A DNA stretch of 7,482 bases, taken from CAG-103 sp045112425. GTDB lineage: Bacteria; Bacillota; Clostridia; Oscillospirales; Oscillospiraceae. Numbering within the stretch: position 1 is the stretch's first letter; each line of letters opens with the position of its first letter. The stretch covers positions 1-7,482 of the forward strand of contig JBGUHV010000235.1 in the NCBI GenBank assembly GCA_045112425.1. The letters are read 5' to 3'. Shown here piece by piece: positions 6,349 through 7,482 of the stretch. A model generated the notes under the pieces. It worked only from the letters and a program-made list of their open reading frames with translations, did no database searches and was not told the DNA's origin. A program made the translations under genes and the position numbers.

Positions 6349-6732
6349 TTAAGCAGTTTTTCCCTCCGCAATCAATTGCTTCGTCAGCTCCACGACGGTG
6401 TCGACAAAGCCGGCGCAGACCATAAGGTCGTTCTTCGCGATTTCCTTACACAGGATGCCGCCGTGCTTTTCCTTGAAGGCGTCATACAGCCGATCGACCA
6501 GAGCACGGGTCTGATCGTGGTCATAGCCCTGCTTTTTTGCCCAGGCGGTGAGGCAGTAGGTGCCGCCGCGCAGGGTGCTGCACGTTCCGCCGCAGGTGTC
6601 GCACATGATGTTGAACGAGTCCTTGATCTCCTCGGCGTCAAAGCCGCAGACCGGCGCGAGATAGACCGCGATGATCTGGCAGCAGTTATAGCCTTTCTCG
6701 AACAGTTCCACTTTGCTGGGCATAGAATCCAT
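6349..6732 (-). CDS. Cys-rich C_GCAxxG_C_C-family protein (putative redox or metal protein)
   Basis: This 127-aa protein has nine Cys (17, 18, 29, 44, 47, 51, 60, 95, 106). The N-terminal KVELFEKGYNCCQ fits the LF..GYNCAQ opening of the C_GCAxxG_C_C family (PF09719), whose members are proposed redox-active or cofactor-binding proteins of anaerobes. The central CDTCGGTCSTLRGGTYC aligns with the family's CGA..G core but has extra Cys in CxxC and CxxxC spacing, which could bind an Fe-S cluster or soft metal. There is no signal peptide, so it is cytoplasmic. I prefer the ATG at 6732, with GGAGG 7 nt upstream, over the ATG at 6738, which practically touches that site. It lies 18 nt after the His-rich gene in the same operon and ends at a terminator. 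Biochemical function is unknown. Confidence 0.82.
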   Translation of the reverse strand: MDSMPSKVELFEKGYNCCQIIAVYLAPVCGFDAEEIKDSFNIMCDTCGGTCSTLRGGTYCLTAWAKKQGYDHDQTRALVDRLYDAFKEKHGGILCKEIAKNDLMVCAGFVDTVVELTKQLIAEGKTA

Positions 6733-6750
6733 ATTCATACCTCCCTGTTT

Positions 6751-7029
6751 TCAGTCTTCCTTCGCGAGAACGACCGCCTCGGCGAGCAGAAGATTGCTGT
6801 GGTCGAAGTAATGCAGCGCCTCGGCGAGCTTTTCCGCCGCGGCGGCCTTGCCGTTTGTCTCCAGACTGTGGCAGACGTCGTGCAGCTCGTCCGCGTGGTG
6901 CCGGTTGTGATCCAGCATGTAGTTCAGCAGCGCGAGCGTCTCTTCGGGGCTCATGGCTTTGGCCTCGCCATGCGGATGCGCGTGGACATGGGCCGCCGCA
7001 GTATCGTGCGTATGTTCGTGATCGTGCAT
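6751..7029 (-). CDS. Small His-rich protein, probable cytoplasmic metal-binding protein
   Basis: This 92-aa protein has 15 His. The first 20 residues hold eight (MHDHEHTHD, then HVHAHPH), a classic zinc/nickel/cobalt-binding tail. The rest looks like an alpha-helical hairpin: helix 1 about 29-56 with H41, H44, H45, H50, C53 and H54 on its polar face, and helix 2 about 62-89 with H73 and H77. Similar clostridial proteins are often auto-annotated as cobalt or zinc transporter, but no membrane segment is present, so a metal store, buffer or chaperone fits better. The ATG at 7029 has AAGGA about 8 nt upstream; longer in-frame starts lie in the untranslated leader or overlap the promoter. It is first in an operon with the Cys-rich protein and follows box B. 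Confidence 0.85.
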   Translation of the reverse strand: MHDHEHTHDTAAAHVHAHPHGEAKAMSPEETLALLNYMLDHNRHHADELHDVCHSLETNGKAAAAEKLAEALHYFDHSNLLLAEAVVLAKED

Positions 7030-7066
7030 GAAAATCATCCTTTCTGTCGTTTTTCGGGATGGTTTC

Positions 7067-7095
7067 ACCATATCACACCCGTACCGCCTCCACAA
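7067..7095 (-). promoter_or_regulatory. Promoter of the His-rich/Cys-rich operon
   Basis: Minus strand: -35 TTGTGG (7095-7090), 17-nt spacer, -10 TATGGT (7072-7067) preceded by TGA, giving an extended -10 (TGn). Initiation is expected near 7060, about 30 nt before the ATG. The -35 abuts box B. Confidence 0.7.
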
Positions 7096-7112
7096 GCTAC
7101 CCCGGGGGATAG
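7096..7112 (-). promoter_or_regulatory. Box B: GC-palindromic operator next to the -35
   Basis: Minus strand CTATCCCCCGGGGTAGC, then TTGTGG. It is nearly palindromic (CTA...TAG ends around CCCC/GGGG) and has the same position relative to the -35 as boxes A and C. Confidence 0.72.
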
Positions 7113-7230
7113 AAATTCACGGCATTTCCTGAACTCTCAAATGCCTCTGTATCGGGGGGATGGAGGATTTGAGGGCAGATTTTATCGCCTTAAATCGTTG
7201 AAAATACAAGGAAAAATCTTTTTTCAAAAA

Positions 7231-7247
7231 ACATCCCCGGGGGTAGC
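7231..7247 (+). promoter_or_regulatory. Box C: GC-palindromic operator for a rightward promoter
   Basis: Plus strand ACATCCCCGGGGGTAGC, followed directly by TTGTGC. It shares ATCCCC-S-GGGGTAG with boxes A and B and is the inverted copy of box B. Confidence 0.7.
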
Positions 7248-7276
7248 TTGTGCAGTGATTTCACCTATGCTATGCT
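7248..7276 (+). promoter_or_regulatory. Rightward promoter diverging from the His-rich operon
   Basis: Plus strand: -35 TTGTGC (7248-7253), 17-nt spacer, -10 TATGCT (7271-7276) preceded by TGC, an extended -10. The layout matches the His-rich promoter part for part. Initiation is expected near 7283. No gene with a ribosome binding site is seen on the plus strand before the window ends. Confidence 0.6.
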
Positions 7277-7282
7277 TTGATC

Positions 7283-7400
7283 GTCAGATGGTTTTCAAGT
7301 CTCACTTCCATGTACGGGCGTTTTGGTCCGCGCCCTTACAGCCCCCTTCCCAATGAGCGGGGAGAACGTGGTCTGGTTCTCCCCGCGCCCCTCCCCTTTG
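7283..7400 (+). ncRNA. Possible short structured RNA or untranslated leader from promoter C
   Basis: Downstream of promoter C the plus strand folds into two hairpins. One is TGTA-C-GGGCG (7311-7320) with CGCCC-T-TACA (7331-7340); the other is the 11-bp stem at 7357-7386. Both loops contain GGTCYG. There is no convincing start codon with a Shine-Dalgarno. It may be a small RNA of roughly 100 nt or the 5' leader of a gene to the right; it may also be a fragment of a dispersed repeat. I do not recognise a known RNA family. Confidence 0.25.
7357..7386 (+). terminator. Strong hairpin, weak intrinsic-terminator candidate
   Basis: GCGGGGAGAAC (7357-7367) and GTTCTCCCCGC (7376-7386) form a perfect 11-bp stem with an 8-nt loop. 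What follows on the plus strand is C-rich with only broken T-runs (TTT, TTT), and on the minus strand no T-run follows either. It could end the rightward transcript or act as a structural element. Confidence 0.45.
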
Positions 7401-7482
7401 GCCTTTCTTCATTTGCATCACTTTCATATATCGTGCGATCATGCCATGTATCGCATGACTCTCTCCATGCCGCTGCGGGGGG
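7387..7482. other. Right-edge sequence with no recognised gene
   Basis: No supported gene. A short imperfect inverted repeat, tcgtgcgat (7431-7439) and atcgcatga (7450-7458), 8 of 9 matching with a 10-nt spacer, is the only structure noted. Short open frames here lack ribosome binding sites. Confidence 0.4.

Larger units (their letters stand above)
7091..7252. repeat. Perfect 20-bp inverted repeat flanking a 122-bp AT-rich spacer
   Basis: Positions 7091-7110 are the exact reverse complement of 7233-7252 (20 of 20). Each copy contains a regulatory box and most of a -35, so the arms are two oppositely oriented copies of one promoter-proximal element rather than ends of a transposon: no open reading frame of an element lies between them, and no flanking duplication was seen. 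The spacer (7113-7232) is AT-rich, with a 7-bp stem GGCATTT/AAATGCC (7121-7127 / 7139-7145) and an alternative partner at 7163-7173. No gene is recognised in it. Confidence 0.85.

Noticed and set aside
7091..7252. Inverted repeat as the ends of an insertion sequence or MITE
   Set aside because: The arms consist of promoter and operator sequence matching a third site (box A) elsewhere, and no target-site duplication or transposase is seen.
6376..7356. Plus-strand 326-aa open frame spanning the His-rich and Cys-rich genes and the divergent promoters
   Set aside because: It runs across two minus-strand genes with proper ribosome binding sites and through the inverted repeat; its tail is simply untranslated sequence that happens to be open.
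7300..7482. Minus-strand open frame entering from the right edge
   Set aside because: Composition is not gene-like, it reads through the strong 7357-7386 hairpin, and no domain is recognised; a dispersed repeat or untranslated RNA is more likely.
1..7482. tRNA, rRNA, CRISPR array, prophage or toxin-antitoxin genes
   Set aside because: No cloverleaf, rRNA-like stretch, regularly spaced repeat or phage/toxin motif was found on either strand.

Overview
The window reads as a stretch of Gram-positive, moderately GC-rich chromosome, probably class Clostridia and perhaps an Oscillospiraceae-like gut anaerobe. The grounds are strong GGAGG-type ribosome binding sites, a lipoprotein-type solute-binding protein, a Cys-rich C_GCAxxG_C_C-family protein, a His-rich small metal-binding-type protein, and GC-rich genes separated by AT-rich gaps. 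The taxonomic call is inference. Every supported gene lies on the minus strand, so the map is best read from right to left.

Right end (about 7100-7482): no protein gene is recognised. It holds a perfect 20-bp inverted repeat (7091-7110 / 7233-7252). Each arm carries a GC-palindromic box directly next to the -35 of a promoter, one firing left (7095-7067) and one firing right (7248-7276). Downstream of the rightward promoter lie two hairpins (7311-7340 and 7357-7386), either a short RNA or the leader of a gene outside the window.

First operon (7029-6349, minus): a 92-aa His-rich protein followed by a 127-aa Cys-rich protein of the C_GCAxxG_C_C type, closed by a clear rho-independent terminator (about 6302-6346).

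Second operon (6199 to beyond position 1, minus): a promoter with the same box next to its -35 (6259-6275) drives a 46-aa YezD/DUF2292-like protein (6199-6059). A strong intrinsic terminator follows (5978-6029) and ends only 20 nt before a class I SAM-dependent methyltransferase (5957-5328). The methyltransferase overlaps by 4 nt (ATGA) the first gene of a complete dipeptide/oligopeptide/nickel-type ABC importer: permease B (5331-4342), permease C (4348-3434), lipoprotein solute-binding protein (3382-1769), ATPase D (1702-671) and ATPase F (686 to off the left edge). Genes overlap by 4 nt (methyltransferase/B), 7 nt (B/C) and 16 nt (D/F), so this is a tightly coupled unit. A hairpin sits between the binding-protein gene and ATPase D.

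The most interesting signal is regulatory. Three promoters share a box of consensus ATCCCC-S-GGGGTAG followed immediately by the -35 element TTGYGN, which ties the His-rich protein, the Cys-rich protein, the YezD-like protein and, through read-through of an attenuator-like terminator, the methyltransferase and importer into one apparent regulon. The GC-tract palindrome flanked by TA resembles operators of the CsoR/RcnR/CstR family of metal- or sulfide-sensing regulators. With the His-rich and Cys-rich proteins, it suggests a metal (nickel, cobalt, zinc or copper) or reactive-sulfur response, with the importer carrying a metal chelate or peptide. The regulator gene itself is not in the window, and the substrate cannot be proved from sequence.
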